Shown: one piece after another, positions 62,539 through 64,000 of the stretch
Numbering within the stretch: position 1 is the first letter of the stretch
Layout of the letters: each line of letters begins with the position of its first letter
Assembly: GCF_024753255.1 (NCBI RefSeq)
Contig: NZ_JANUHA010000009.1
Coordinates: 1 to 64,000 of the forward strand
Direction of reading: 5' to 3'
Source: Massilia agri
Lineage (GTDB): Bacteria > Pseudomonadota > Gammaproteobacteria > Burkholderiales > Burkholderiaceae_D
DNA: 64,000 nt
The notes under the pieces: model-generated
The model's database searches: none
Told to the model about the DNA's origin: nothing
Seen by the model: only the letters and a program-made list of their open reading frames with translations
Program-made: the position numbers and the translations under genes

Positions 62539-64000
62539 ATGAATGAGTTGGTGAACCTCATTAACGGCTGGGTCTGGAGCCCCGCCCTGATCGCGCTGTG
62601 CCTGGGCGCGGGCCTGTATTTCTCGATCCGCTCGCGCTTCCTGCAGCTGCGCCACGTGCGCGAAATGACCCGTCTCATGATGGACGGCAAGAGCTCCGAC
62701 CAGGGCGTGTCCTCCTTCCAGGCCCTGACCATGACCCTGGCCGGCCGCGTCGGCACCGGCAACATCGCCGGCGTCGCCACCGCCATCACCTTCGGCGGTC
62801 CGGGCGCCGTGTTCTGGATGTGGGCCGTCGCCTTCCTCGGCGCCAGCTCGGCCTTCGTCGAGTCGACCCTCGGCCAGGTGTACAAGGAATCCATCGACAA
62901 GCAGTTCCGCGGCGGCCCGGCCTTCTATATCGAGAAGGGCCTGGGCATCAAGTGGTATGCGGTGCTGTTCGCCCTGGTCACCATCCTCGCCACCGGCGTG
63001 CTGCTGCCGGGCGTGCAGGCCAACTCGATCGCCGAAAGCCTCAAGACCGCGGCGGGCGTCGACACCACCGTCACCGGCGCCGTCCTCGCGATCGCACTGG
63101 CCTTCATCATCTTCGGCGGCGTCAAGCGCATCGCCACCTTCGCGGAATACGTGGTGCCCTTCATGGCGCTGGGCTATATCGTCGTGGCCTGCATCATCGT
63201 CGCCATGCACATCGACCAGCTGCCGGCCGTACTCTCGCTGATCTTCACCTCGGCCTTCGGCGCCGACGCCGCCTTCGGCGCGATCATCGGCATGGCGATC
63301 CAGTGGGGCGTCAAGCGCGGCGTCTACTCGAACGAAGCCGGCCAGGGCACCGGCCCGCACGCTTCCTCGGCGGCGGAAGTGAGCCACCCGGCCAAGCAGG
63401 GCCTGGTGCAGGGCTTTTCGGTCTACGTCGACACCCTGTTCGTGTGCTCGGCCACCGCCTTCATGCTGCTCATCACCGGCCAGTACAATGTGCAGGCGCC
63501 GGACGGCACGCCGATGTTCACCGGCGTGCAGGGCGTTGCCGCCGGCCCGGGCTATGTGCAGACGGCACTGGAAAACATCATGCCCGGCTTCGGATCGCTG
63601 TTCGTCGCCATCGCCCTGCTGTTCTTCGCCTTCACGACGATCGTGGCCTACTACTACATCGCCGAAACCAATATCGCCTACCTGAACCGCACGACCGGCC
63701 GTCCCTGGATGGCATTCCTGCTGAAAGTGGCCATCATCGGCGCCACCTTCTACGGCACCATCAAGACCGCCGATGCCGCCTGGGCGCTGGGCGACCTGGG
63801 CGTGGGCCTGATGGCCTGGCTGAACATCGCCGCCATCCTCCTGCTGCGCAACGTCGCCTTCAAGTGCCTGCGCGACTACGAGGCGCAGAAGGCGCAAGGC
63901 AAGGATCCGGTCTTCGATCCGGTGGCGCTCGGCATCGAGAACGCCGACTACTGGGTCAAGCGCGCAGGGAGCGCCCAGCCCGATCCGCTGGCCGGCAGCA
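62539..64000 (+). CDS. AGCS-family amino acid:sodium symporter (3' end cut by window)
   Basis: This is an alanine/glycine:cation symporter of the inner membrane. From ATG 62539 (GGGGAAG upstream) the open frame runs to the window end with at least 487 residues. It shows TMTLAGRVGTGNIAGVATAI and GVYSNEAGQGTGPHASSAAEV, the family signatures, and about ten hydrophobic segments. It is not annotated to its stop because the window ends. Substrate by family is alanine or glycine with sodium. Confidence 0.93.
   Translation, partial: MNELVNLINGWVWSPALIALCLGAGLYFSIRSRFLQLRHVREMTRLMMDGKSSDQGVSSFQALTMTLAGRVGTGNIAGVATAITFGGPGAVFWMWAVAFLGASSAFVESTLGQVYKESIDKQFRGGPAFYIEKGLGIKWYAVLFALVTILATGVLLPGVQANSIAESLKTAAGVDTTVTGAVLAIALAFIIFGGVKRIATFAEYVVPFMALGYIVVACIIVAMHIDQLPAVLSLIFTSAFGADAAFGAIIGMAIQWGVKRGVYSNEAGQGTGPHASSAAEVSHPAKQGLVQGFSVYVDTLFVCSATAFMLLITGQYNVQAPDGTPMFTGVQGVAAGPGYVQTALENIMPGFGSLFVAIALLFFAFTTIVAYYYIAETNIAYLNRTTGRPWMAFLLKVAIIGATFYGTIKTADAAWALGDLGVGLMAWLNIAAILLLRNVAFKCLRDYEAQKAQGKDPVFDPVALGIENADYWVKRAGSAQPDPLAGS

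Overview
The window is a high-GC bacterial chromosome segment. Gene content and order (ybgC-tolQRAB-pal-cpoB then tRNA-Lys; orn-M48 protease-phhB-rsgA; argF...argG; betaproteobacterial-type porin) point to a betaproteobacterium of the Burkholderiales. The abundance of PAS/GGDEF/EAL and histidine kinase genes and a zeaxanthin-glucoside pigment cluster suggest Oxalobacteraceae of the Massilia/Telluria kind. That placement is inference: no rRNA gene is present.

Layout. 0.3-5.6 kb: the Tol-Pal cell-envelope operon, with a strong intrinsic terminator between pal and cpoB, then tRNA-Lys(TTT) with a consensus promoter and its own terminator. 5.8-13.2 kb: a secreted hypothetical protein, a gene-poor stretch with a small membrane protein, a chemoreceptor divergent from a TcyP-type cystine transporter, a histidine phosphatase, nnrD, and a lipoprotein built almost wholly of Thr/Gly repeats behind a structured leader. 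13.4-17.8 kb: a two-gene RND efflux operon (minus strand) with a perfect palindrome upstream. 18-29.9 kb: DUF212 and DUF475 membrane proteins, a very long Ala/Glu/Arg coiled-coil protein, srkA-like kinase, SEC-C protein, HPP-CBS protein, a methyl-parathion-hydrolase-like metallo-hydrolase, a hybrid histidine kinase and orn. 30-36.5 kb: M48-phhB-rsgA, translationally coupled; argF-VOC-argG; then a complete IS1595-family element with 8-bp target duplication sitting in the argG terminator tail. 36.5-47.7 kb: YkgJ-type protein, M48 metalloprotease, two PAS-GGDEF-EAL proteins (one with a degenerate EAL domain), an SDR, murB, yajQ, a nitronate monooxygenase-like protein and an ArsR/membrane-protein pair. 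47.7-55.1 kb: DHH phosphoesterase, a LytS/LytTR-type two-component pair, cytochrome P450, an orphan NarL-type kinase, and a porin. 55.4-61.8 kb: crtE-crtX-crtY-crtI-crtB on the plus strand with crtZ reversed at the end, the same layout as the classical enterobacterial zeaxanthin diglucoside cluster. 61.9-64 kb: a DUF2141 protein and an AGCS amino-acid:sodium symporter cut by the window end.

How the genes work together. The Tol-Pal genes make one envelope-constriction machine. crtE makes GGPP, crtB phytoene, crtI lycopene, crtY beta-carotene, crtZ zeaxanthin and crtX its glucoside; no ketolase or idi is present. The GGDEF/EAL proteins and YajQ suggest c-di-GMP signalling in the 38-47 kb part. 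Several intergenic regions hold members of two palindromic repeat families (a TAGGGTGG...CACCCTA family at 1, 24.5, 32.5 and 52.6 kb; a GGTGTCAGGTCTGACA family at 40.5 kb), all lying next to gene ends. No rRNA, CRISPR array, prophage or plasmid functions were seen.
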